A stretch of 64,000 bases of DNA from Zhengitettix transpicula (taxonomy: Eukaryota; Arthropoda; Insecta; Orthoptera; Tetrigidae): the NCBI GenBank assembly GCA_037074705.1, contig CM073590.1:235588101-235652100 (forward strand). The letters are read 5' to 3'. A program made the position numbers and the translations under genes. Numbering within the stretch: the first letter of the stretch is position 1; every line of letters begins with the position of its first letter. Shown here one piece after another: positions 47,461-57,140 of the stretch. The notes beneath the pieces were generated by a model, which was not told the DNA's origin, searched no databases, and saw only the letters and a list, made by a program, of their open reading frames with translations.

Positions 47461-49959
47461 GAACAGTTTATTTATTCTTTACCACTTTCTATAGTTGCAT
47501 TTAAATATTTGGACTTTTTATTAATTATTTACTAAATAGTAACATTGTTGAAAATGGACACTCCACCCCACATGAATTTCAGGTTTGTTTTATAAATAAC
47601 ATTAAAATTGTCGTATGTATAAAAAAGCATGGTAGAAAAATGAATAATACTCAACTGTATAATACTGTATTTAAATTGATAAAAATCAGTTTGGCAACTA
47701 AATAAGTTCAACAGAACAATGATTTTTTTAAAAAAAATAATGTAAAAAATAAGATAACAAACAGCTTATTATCATTTATTGTTAGAACATTTTAATTATA
47801 GATAATATATTGCCTCTAGTAACCAAAAGAAGGCACTATATGTACCAAAAATGGAAAAATACTTATCAGAAAACTGGAACCATTTAAATAAAAATGTCAC
47901 GTGCAAAAAGCACAGTAATATAACGAGGTTAGCTAAACACAGAACAAAATGGTGAACAAAATCAAACCAATCAACTGGTGACTTGAATAAATAATTATGA
48001 GCATTTATAAAATTAATTACTCCAATGATTTGGGCTATATTATTGAACAGGATTAACTTTAAAGATTGTAGAATTAATAATAAAATGGACATTGTGGTGG
48101 TGTGCTTTGATTTATAAACAAATTCGTATTTTATTTAAATATCAAGCAGGAAATATAAATAGGAGTGTGATTAAATTTATCCAGTTAGCATATTTAATAT
48201 TAGAATTATAGTAATCTTACAATTCTCTTCTCTAAATATTACCTGGCATATATCAAGTTCATCTAATTTTGAATATTTACATACTCCTTGGCTCAACATG
48301 ACTCGTTAACAATAAAACCCCTGTATTCTGCTTTCTTCTGCAACTTCCCACTTACAACTCTCTTAGGTACGTTTCCACATTCTAGTAAAATCTTCTTTTT
48401 TACCTTACAGCCAGACTTGTCATTCCTGGTTTACCACTCAGAAATTGATTTATTAACCTACTATTGCCCAGTCTAATTATGTGCCCTAGTCTTTGCAGTT
48501 TTTATATCTGTAACTATATCTAAACCTTTGTACACGTCTTGCAGTTAATTACTTGGATTTTATTTTATATTTTATTTGAATCAGATAACTTAGGAGTATA
48601 TGACTATCAAAAATAAAATGGAACAAAGAAAATTTAATCATGTAGAACTACGTCAGCAGTTCTCATCTCCGTGAGAATTTAATTTTACTTTGGTCAAAAA
48701 TAGATGCTCTGAAGAGCAAATAAACAATATTTTTAAGATAGTTTACAATAGACTGGATGTCATGAATGAAAGTAACCTGAAATTCCTGAGTAAACAACGT
48801 CGCAATATATAAAATCATATCATGCACTTTGATTAGTGAAGAAGAAAAGGAACCTGAATAGCTTACACCGTAAGAGAAAATTATTTAAGAATAATTTAAA
48901 TAATGAGTAAGAAATTAAGAGTGATATAGAAATATTACAAGAGACTAGTACGAAAAATATTGGGAGAATGAAAAATAGGATGTATGATGGAACGGCATTT
49001 ATAAAAAAATACTGTTATTATCGATGTAAAGAAGAAGATCAGTTTGTGAAACCAGGCAACTCCAATTTTTACTGTACATATTTCAGAGAATATTACATCT
49101 GTCCTGCCTATCAATAATCTGGAACTTTTACTGCAACACACTGAGATATTTGTCAGATTTTCTGTGTTAAAATTTGGGGAAAAAAAATTAATGAAACCAA
49201 ATTACTTGTAAAAAAAAGAGAAATTGAACAAAATGGGACTGGAACTGGAAAGCCAAGTAGTTTTTCGAAAAGTGTTCCATATCATCAATCACTGATGATC
49301 TTGTGAGTGTCCACAATTATGAGTAAAGTAATTCATATGGCTAAAATATCACAGTATGTTATTGGAATCATAAACTTTTTTACTTAAGTCGGTGTCTTGT
49401 AGCCATTAAGTTTTCGTAACAGAAGCAGTCTTTTAATCTAATAGCGGATGGGTCATCTTCACATGAAACAGACAAGTGACGCCTTTTGAGATAACTGTAC
49501 ATATTGGAGACTTGTGTAGAGTTTGCGGCACGTTTGACCTCTAACACCACTTCTCCGTCGATTAGTTCATACACATCGGACATAATTTTCATGGAAAGAA
49601 AACGTGCCGCGGATCACGTCTCCGCGTGATAAGTGTATTAATTCGCGGAAGCAAATCGTAAACGAATGTTAGAGATATAACCTACAACGCTCAATCTCCT
49701 TAGTGAGTGATGCTGAAATATCCTTGGCCTTATAACCTCCTCTGAATACCAGATAAAGCGTCCAGTATCCCAAACTCTGTCCCTCTACCTTCTTGTCCTT
49801 CCGTTGGATGAAGGTGTGTAGTTCGAATATCATCATTCATATGGATGAAATTATCAAAAGTATCGAAACCGCTGGTAATTATATTTGAAGACGAACACAA
49901 ATTAATGTACAAATTTGAAACAACAACAAAATACTTTATAACATGACCATCGTCACTCA
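47461..49959. other. Intergenic, two weak minus-strand open frames
   Basis: A 98-codon minus frame (48092-47796) encodes three hydrophobic stretches and is followed by AATAAA about 20 nt after the stop. However T-rich DNA easily yields such frames, and I recognise no family. A 70-codon minus frame (49592-49380) begins MKIMSDVYELIDGEVVLEVK and has ordinary protein-like composition in a locally GC-richer patch, but no homology or splice site was recognised. Neither is called a gene. Confidence 0.3.
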
Positions 49960-50460
49960 AAAAAACAATCTCTCACAGTGTTAAGGGAACCAAGAAGATG
50001 CAAGGTAGTTATATACAACGGAAGTGTGAAACAGGTAATTAATTTCAAATACCTGGAATCCAACATATCTCCCAGCAGAGATTTGAAGATGCCGAAACAG
50101 CTAAAGCGGTCATTATAACATGGAGGAACAAATACACGAGCACAAAAAGTAAGGTCAGGGTTTACAAAACATGCATAAGGCACACCATGACATATGTTTT
50201 CGAAACAAGCTATTAAGAGGAACTGAAATGTAAATTCTTGAGATCCATAACGGATTGCACCTTAAGAGATGGACAGGGGGGGGGGGGAAGACATAAATAC
50301 ACGTGGCGTTGAGGGCATTGTTACGTGGGCCAGAAAGAGAAGAAGACAGAGGTGAGACCATGTTGACAGAACGGCTGAAGATAGGTTGGCAAAAATAGTA
50401 AAAGAAGACGCTCTGGAAGACCAACAAAGCGTTGGCATGAAAATTGGGCACCGTCATCAC
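49960..50460 (+). pseudogene. LINE RT/C-terminal remnant
   Basis: Reading the plus strand across frameshifts and stops gives FKYLESNIS, KSKVRVYKTCIRHTMTYVFE, KFLRSITDCTLRDG and then VTWARKRRR followed by DHVDR-AEDRLAKIVKE. The order FKYLGS...KxxxYxxxxRPxxxYGxE...LRxIxxxxxxDR...DHVxRMxxxRLxK is the well-known 3' part of insect LINE polyproteins. The catalytic RT core is missing and the frame is broken. Confidence 0.65.
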
Positions 50461-50539
50461 AAGAGGAATACTAAATATGCCTGTTTTTGTATATACAGGA
50501 CAAGTCCTAGACTAATAAGAAGAAAACATTGGCATTTAC

Positions 50540-50605
50540 TAAAATTTCGGGACGGAAAAATCTCGACTGTAGCGGAAATCGAACCCAGGACCTCAGCTTA
50601 ATGCG
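50540..50605 (-). mobile_element. tRNA-derived SINE-like fragment
   Basis: The minus strand reads GAGGTCCTGGGTTCGATTTC, then CGCTACA, then GTCGAGATTTTTCCG. It matches 25034-25072 block for block, with GGTTCGATTTCC as B-box equivalent. The A-box half is not clear. Confidence 0.45.
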
Positions 50606-51428
50606 CAAGAATTCTTCTGGTCTTAAGTTGGCATTTAAATGTAAATGACAGTAATAAAAGCCTCTAAACTATTCCCAAGCAAAGTTAATTATTATGCTAT
50701 TACTTTAAGCCATTCGTTTTCCTGAGTACAATTCTTCGTGATCTCCGAACACGGTGAACTGCAAATTAAACTTAAAATCGTAAGATGATTAAATGCAAAT
50801 TTTATAAACTGGGTTGAGAAAAATATAAACGTGTCCCAGTTAGATGTCTCTGGCGACCTGTGCTGGTCTGAGTGTGTGATTGTAAGGGAAAAGATCATTT
50901 CTAGCCTCCAAAATACGTGAGTAGGAACTCGAAAAGTAAGGAATGATGCTACACGCTATGACAAAAATGCTTTCTCCAAGTCTGTGGCTGCTCTGATCCT
51001 TCCGCGAGTCTCGTAGAGCCACGTTATAGACCACGACGGCGTCATCTCCGTTATAAGAGATCTTAAGGTGCTCTGTCTGGTACATTCCTCGACGTCAGAA
51101 GATAAATGCTGATCTCTCCCCCCCGCATGATCTGGATAAGGAGGAATGTGTGTTGATTCAACGGTCACGGTGCGTGTAGATACCAGAGCAACGACAACCA
51201 TCAGACACGCTCGAGAACCAGCACCATCATGACACGTAAGTATTCGCACCAGGATCTCCAGCCTTCACGTAGCTGTGTTGCCTGGGGTGCTCTCCTCCTC
51301 AAGGAAGAATTCATTGGAATAAAACTATGGCTCGTGTGTCACCGACCATTTAAAAAAAAGTTTTAAAATTATAAGGAAACAGCAGCGATGTTTGGAATGA
51401 AATTAACACACGTAATGTAAATTTGTTT
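50606..51428. other. Intergenic; possible coding relic on minus strand
   Basis: Minus-strand frames at 51249-50956 (with a hydrophobic ACLMVVVALVSTRTVTVES near the start) and 51085-50840 (including LKISYNGDDAVVVYNVALRD) overlap in different frames beside a G-run. This could be a frameshifted relic of an unknown gene or chance in a GC-richer patch. No family recognised. Confidence 0.25.
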
Positions 51429-51501
51429 CATCTCTGGTGGGGGATCTAACCCACGGTCTTTGGATTAAAGTCCAACGCGCTATCCTCAGTGCTACAGAGA
51501 C
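51429..51501 (-). pseudogene. tRNA-Arg(TCT)-like pseudogene
   Basis: On the minus strand, GTCTCTG pairs with CAGAGAT as a 7-bp acceptor stem. AGGATAGCGCG resembles the D arm and TTGGA/TCCAA forms the anticodon stem. The anticodon loop is CTTTAA (6 nt) where tRNA-Arg(UCU) has CTTCTAA, so one base of the anticodon is deleted. The T-loop reads GGTTAGATCC with the invariant C lost. These defects indicate a pseudogene or a SINE head rather than a working tRNA. Confidence 0.6.
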
Positions 51502-52489
51502 GAGGTGGAGGCATTGGAGCCCCACGAGGGATGCAAGATTTGGCAGTAGGTCTTTCGATATTTGTTATAAGTATTTTTCGCCAATAAATCGTCCAGTGAT
51601 TCACAAGGTATATCAATAAATCTCTCTGGTTTCTTTTTCTGTTATTTAGCTGATCCTTTTTTTTTACATTCAATGAATGAACTGACAGAATTAGTTTAAT
51701 ATTAAAATATATCGAATATAAATATATTATAAATATTTATAATTATAAGATACTATAGTAATTATGTACATTTCATGACTCATTCCACATCCTTTAAGCT
51801 CAGCTTCTCTACAGATTTTAACTCTACCGTTATCCTTCGTTCTTCCTCTCAATTTATTTGTTTTTCCTTTACCCAGGAAATGAAATACCAGAAAAATACT
51901 TATAACAACAGTCAAGAATTTTCAAACATAGATCGTTTCATACACCTTCAGCTCTTAGTATTCAATACAACAGTTTGCACTTCTCCTAATATTTTTAAAC
52001 GTTGGCTTCCTGTAACTTCAGAAGAAATAATTTATCTTCCATCTCTGTATTTTGAAACGACTGCATTCCGTGTATTATATCAAATACCAGATACCAAACT
52101 GTGTGTGTGTGTGTGTGTGTGGATTTCATTCCAGCAGAAAAATGTCGTTTCCTTTTCAGCAGCTCTTAGTCTAATGTTTCTACTTTTAGTAACATTAAAA
52201 ATTAATAAAAACACAGATTGAATTATTGAGAATGTGACCGACCATATACAGACAGAAAAAAGTAAAATTTATTAAAACGTGGAAAGACAACTTTCTTACT
52301 TTGTAGACCTTTTCAAGTGTGGTACAAACAAGTCATCCGATGGAAGAAGTTTAAAATTGTCAGAGATGTAAGAAAGATTTAATGGTATAGTTGTCAAAGA
52401 GTTTGTATCATTCTGAATATTGATAAAGTTATTATTCAATATATATCAAGTTTAACGTCTATGTAAATAAATTTAATGAAAAAACGGCA
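51502..52489. other. Intergenic, nothing recognised
   Basis: AT-rich with a short TG run at about 52101-52120. A 148-codon plus frame (51775-52221) passes through this TG run and has no recognised domain. Confidence 0.45.
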
Positions 52490-52740
52490 AATATCAGACG
52501 TTTAAAAATAATTTCTTTTATTAATTAATTAATTAATTAATTTACACAACAATTTCGGTCCTTACGTAGACCCTCTTCAGGTAAAGGTTAAGTCCTCATA
52601 AGGACCGAAACATGTTGTGTAATTCACTTAATTAATAAAATTAATTATTTTTAATTACAGAACATGTTTCGGTCCTTATGTGGACCTGAAGAGGGTCTAC
52701 GTAAGGACCGAAACATGTGTAATTTAATTCATAAAAAAAT
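52490..52740. repeat. Compound palindrome with hammerhead-like cores
   Basis: Four alternating arms: minus at 52551-52582, plus near 52590-52620, minus near 52658-52684 and plus at 52684-52720. The last reads CCTGAAGAG, GGTCTACGTAAGGACC, GAAACATGTG, with a 4-bp stem II (GGTC/GGACC). A TTAA tetranucleotide run at 52520-52541 borders it. The arrangement looks like nested or rearranged terminal repeats of one element. Confidence 0.5.
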
Positions 52741-52779
52741 TAATTGGCTGTTTTCATCAAAGTTATCATTTATATATAT

Positions 52780-54232
52780 TGTAATAACCACATAAATGCG
52801 TCAAAATAAAAAGAATAATTTTTATGATCAACAAATAAATTTTATTAACACAAGCAGAATTTACAATTGAATTTATTATTTTAATATTATAATAAGATCT
52901 CTTGCTCTCATGGGTCTATACTGGGTTTGACAACGGACAGAATCGAACTATTAAAAAGACCCAACATTTATGTTTTAAATTTAACAAAAGTATCTACTAA
53001 ATTTATTAATGAACTTAACCTATAGATTGCTTCTAACTTTATTATCAAAAGAAGAGAACGACATCTGACTGTTATCCTTTAATAACGTTTACATCTGTTA
53101 ATATTATACATTCCAGCTCACGGTATCTCAGGTTTACTTCGACTCGTTCTTTAGACACTCACTGACTAACACAATATCACTGTTTCGCCGATATCTGGTT
53201 CTCCATATCCAGTGAAAATATCCCACGTGCTCGTCGTGACACTACTTGACGTCGGTTGCCGTATCCTGGTCGCCTACCATCGAAGACAGGTCAAATTCTC
53301 ATAATCATACAGATAGAGCTTCTGTACGTAAAAAAATGTTTATAGTTGTATAGAACAGCTGACTGTCGCTGACTATGCTCGCGATGCTTCCAGCACGCTG
53401 GCTCCACTCTCCCTGCTCACGCTGACTGTCTCTGGTTCCTTTCCCACGCTAACTGTCGATGTTCACAGAACCCCTCTCCTACGCTGACTGTTTTTCACAA
53501 TAGGTTATTTCCCCTATATATACCACTAGCCTCCTTGTTTTTCTCTTGATGCAAAATTCCGTCGCAACGGCGCGGTGACAGAATCCCATTACCGAAATTT
53601 ACGTCCTTGCCGTTGGAGTCCTTTCGCCGGCTGCTCTCTTTTGTCCGAAACCCGACAATCACGACAGGTCCAATTTGTCTTTGGACCTCTCCCCTCACAA
53701 GTGCGCGATACTAATTTCTCCAGATCCTAAGTCAACAAGTGCCTGGACCCGCAATTACTTTGGACCCTCATTATCCCAAGTAATTGCGCCACTTGACATC
53801 CTTACAGCTGCAGTTATTTCGCCCCCGCGATTACTCAGGACTCGTCGGCCTCACCAGACTCGCACAAGACCCTTCCTTACGAGTCCTAAGCAAATACGCC
53901 GCTTGTCAGGTCATTCATCAGAGACAATAGCCCGCTCCAACATAACCACTTTGGGACCGGCTGCTCGCCCACGTTCCGCGTTACGGATTCGCCACAGAGA
54001 TCCCAAGTCAACAAGTTACTGGACCCGCAATTACTCTTTAGAACTAATTGCCGCTCTGTCACACAGTCCCTACAAATTACGGCTTCCTCTGCCGACCACC
54101 AGCACTCATCCTAGATAAATATCTTACCGCTGCGTCTTGTCACCTCGTGACAGGACCCGCAATTGCTTTTCCCTCGCATTCTCTTTACGAAATGTGCGCT
54201 GTTTTTAAACCAATGCATTACATTAATGCATT

Positions 54233-54235
<3 letters not shown>
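52780..54235 (-). mobile_element. Probable solo LTR, copy 2 (1.46 kb)
   Basis: Begins TGTAATAA and ends GCATTACA, giving the short inverted termini of an LTR. Both flanks are TATA repeats, so a target duplication of ATAT type is possible but uninformative. It shares blocks with 13718-14881 in the same orientation. Near its right side a short unit (AAGTCAACAAGT-...-CTGGACCCGCAATTAC) repeats at about 53728, 54004 and 54150. Reading frames inside it (e.g. 53675-54118) are not gag or pol like. Confidence 0.6.

Positions 54236-54274
<39 letters not shown>
54236..54274. repeat. TA microsatellite
   Basis: About 19 TA dinucleotides directly after the ATTACA end of the LTR-like repeat. Confidence 0.9.
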
Positions 54275-54278
<4 letters not shown>

Positions 54279-55234
54279 CGTAAAATAGCCTGTGTTCAGT
54301 ATCCAGAATTCTTGTACCCTCCCAATCAAGCCGGCGATACTTAAAAAGAATATATTTTTGTGATTAAATAATATTTGTCACCAGAGAGTCTGATGTTCTT
54401 TTAGACTCGTTTTGTTTCACCTGTATAAAAGTAGCAACAAAGTTGGCAAATGAAAAGTTTCTCAATAATTCAATCAAATCAACTAATATAAATATAAATG
54501 TATTTAATGCTGTGATTTGAGTTCAGCTCGGTGGCAGATAAAACTTACGTTGTACTGCATTTTTTTTATCGGTTGTAAATTTGGTGGAAGGTCAATTGCA
54601 AGGAAGATCCATTGAATCAGTCAAAGAACTCTACGAATCCTTTCAATATTATTCTTTGACATTCAGTTTTTTTTTGTATTTTGCAATCGTAGCCAACTGA
54701 GAACAAGGCGTTTTTAAGAAAAATAAAATGTTACTCTATTTACCTAGCAAGATCTTCTAGAATCCATTCGACGCAGAATCGCTGCTGAGTTGCGTTCCGA
54801 AGCACGTGGTCATACTGTTTTGGCTCTTCGCTGCCAGTTGATATATACGATCTCAGGAAGCTCTCTCAGGTTACAATAAATATCTTCCAGTCTTTCTATC
54901 TTCAGATTCACCCGGTTCTCGTGCAACCACGTTTAAATCAATGCACCCCGTAATAAATAGTCTAGTGTGATGGTGCATAACCCCCATGAAATTAATGAAA
55001 ATTATATACTTTTTCGTGTGTTTTTAATAACGAAATATATATTTAAGGACCAAAAGTGGGAGGCTTTCCGAGTGCAGTTTCTCTAGACAGAGTTCTTCCA
55101 GGTTCGAACATGACGTCATAGCTGTTGGTCGTCGAAACGTCGCGTCGTGGAAAACCCGTGGTCTCATTCTTCATTAAGCGACCATTATTTTCACAATTAT
55201 AAATTATTAATAATAATAAAATTTTAATTCAACG
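54275..55234. other. Intergenic, nothing recognised
   Basis: AT-rich unique sequence without gene or recognisable element. Confidence 0.5.
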
Positions 55235-55745
55235 GCCCAACAACGTTTCTGTATACACTTACACCTTCTTCAGACGGTTAAATTTAAATTATATGTTAAA
55301 TATTTTTTAAAATGAAAAAAAATTACGTCTGATTGAAAATAATGAATAAGAAAGATAGCCAATTAAGACAAAAAAAGGGGGTAATATAAAAACCACACAA
55401 CGTTTCTAGCATAGACATTGACAACAGGAACAATTCCAGAGATGCTTCACATTAAATCAAACATCACAGGTATTAATGTACAGACAGACACTGTGAAACT
55501 CAACAATTGCTATGATCCCTTACGCTGAACCTTCTGTTTTCCCATTGTCGTCGCTCCCTTATTGTTACGCTAACCCTTCGGTTCTCACATTGTCGATTCG
55601 TTTTCGTCGCTTTCGAGTGTTGTCAACTGACGAGTGCAGTTGTGTCGCTCCTAGGCTCTTCTGCGCACCTGAGGAAAGGAACAAGGATCCGAGAAACGTT
55701 GTGTGGTATTTATATTACCATTTTTGTCTGAATTGGCTCTTTCTT
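55235..55745. repeat. Hairpin repeat remnants (Penelope-type terminal repeats)
   Basis: Bases 55240-55285 on the minus strand read CTGAAGAAGGTGTAAGTGTA, then TACA, then GAAACGTTG. Bases 55310-55410 and 55625-55740 form arms of the hairpin family also seen at 29860-30070. The plus arm reads CACCTGAGGAAAGGAACAAG, then GAGAAACGTTGTGTGG. The region between the arms is longer and different from the other copies, probably through an insertion. Confidence 0.5.
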
Positions 55746-55800
55746 ATTCTTTAATGACTTTTCTTGTAGTATAAAAAATGTATGTTACTGGTCACTATAA

Positions 55801-55819
55801 ATGAAGATTAGTTTTTTTT

Positions 55820-55855
<36 letters not shown>

Positions 55856-56305
55856 TTTACTTATTAAACGATACGAAATAAAATGAAAAAAACTACGTCA
55901 GACAAAAGAAGTGATAATACAAATACCACACAACGTTTCTAGGAGCCTTGTTCCTTTCTTCAGGTGCAGAAAAAAACAAGAGCATAGAGAGACAAAACTC
56001 AAAAAAGCCTACAAATGAAGATTAGTTTTTTTTAATATATATATATATATATAAATGTTTTTACTTATTAAACGATACTTGAAATAAAATGAAAAAAACT
56101 ACGTCAGACAAAAGAAGTGATAATACAAATACCACACAACGTTTCTAGGAGCCTTGTTCCTTTCTTCAGGTGCAGAAAAACGCAAGAGCATAGAGAGACA
56201 AAACTCAAAAAAGCCTTTTGTGTTTTTCTGCACCTGGAGAAAGTAACAAGGCTCCCGGAAACGTTATGTGGTGTTTTTATATTATCGCTGCTTCTGTCTG
56301 AATTT
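55801..56305. repeat. 214-bp tandem duplication ending in a hairpin
   Basis: The unit starting ATGAAGATTAGTTTTTTTT (55801) recurs at 56015, period 214 bp, with TA runs of different length inside (about 55822-55852 and 56036-56053). Each unit carries a minus-strand arm AACGTTTCTAGGAGCCTTG. After the second unit an inverted arm (about 56218-56305, with CACCTGGAGAAAGTAACAAG) closes a hairpin. This belongs to the same terminal-repeat family as 29860-30070. Confidence 0.65.
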
Positions 56306-57140
56306 GTCTATCTTTCTTATTATTGATACTTGAAATACCTAGTATTGCATCTGTCACAAAGTGTGGACAACACCCGCGACGACCATCAGGAGACGTAGAG
56401 GAGGACATCTTAACCTAACGAGTCAACTCGCTCTTTTTTTTTTTCGAGGAAAATCTTTGCTTTCCGAAGCAGTTCTCATAGATACAAATTGTACTTCCGT
56501 GTTTAGACTGACATTTCTGCACAAAACAAAAATCAAATTAAAGAGGTAAAACTTCGAATTACACGAGATTTTTATTTGCATTGCTTTGATACAAAATTAA
56601 ACGGACCGAGAATAATATTCAAATAATCGACGGATTCGAATTATAAACGTTCGAATTATCCAAGAGTATCAGATAGTTCACCGCGTTTTATTTAATGAAT
56701 ATTCACGTTGGATCATAAATGTAAATAAATTTTACAAGTATTAATTTCTCAATTTTGAAACGATTTATATACAAAAATAATATTAACTAGTTCTATGAAT
56801 ATCATAGAATTAACTGGTAATAGCAAAATTGCTCTTGAAATTTGTGAACACATCTGCGCAAATTAACAATTAAATAGAGTCATGAATAATATTAATATAA
56901 TATATCGAGACCGTTTAACGCAATTGTAATTGACGCACTTGATTCAAGGATTATTAAGTGTCCATTTAGTGTCCATTAAGTACAAATTGTTTCCGTTATT
57001 CCGATAATTGCGTCTCTAAGAGAGTTGTTAATAATTCAATTCGATTGGAATATTAAACTATAATTAAACTGCCACCGAGCTCTGCCTCAGAGACGTCACG
57101 TAATGGCTGCCAGATGCACTTGTATGGACTTTATTTGTAG
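56306..57140. other. Sequence upstream of the chitin-binding protein exon
   Basis: AT-rich. No start exon for the downstream gene was recognised. The 3' splice site is CTTTATTTGTAG ending at 57140. The nearest ATG just upstream (57124) is out of frame, and the coding frame hits TAA at 57101 without an ATG in between, so the exon must be spliced. Confidence 0.6.

Noticed and set aside
47796..48092. Three-segment membrane protein on the minus strand
   Set aside because: T-rich DNA commonly gives hydrophobic frames. The downstream AATAAA is weak support in AT-rich sequence and no family is recognised.
51775..52221. 148-codon plus-strand frame with a Cys-Val run
   Set aside because: It passes through a TG repeat and shows no domain, signal or splice support.
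53675..54118. 147-codon Pro/Arg-rich plus frame
   Set aside because: It lies inside the LTR-like repeat and across short internal sub-repeats, and does not resemble gag or pol.
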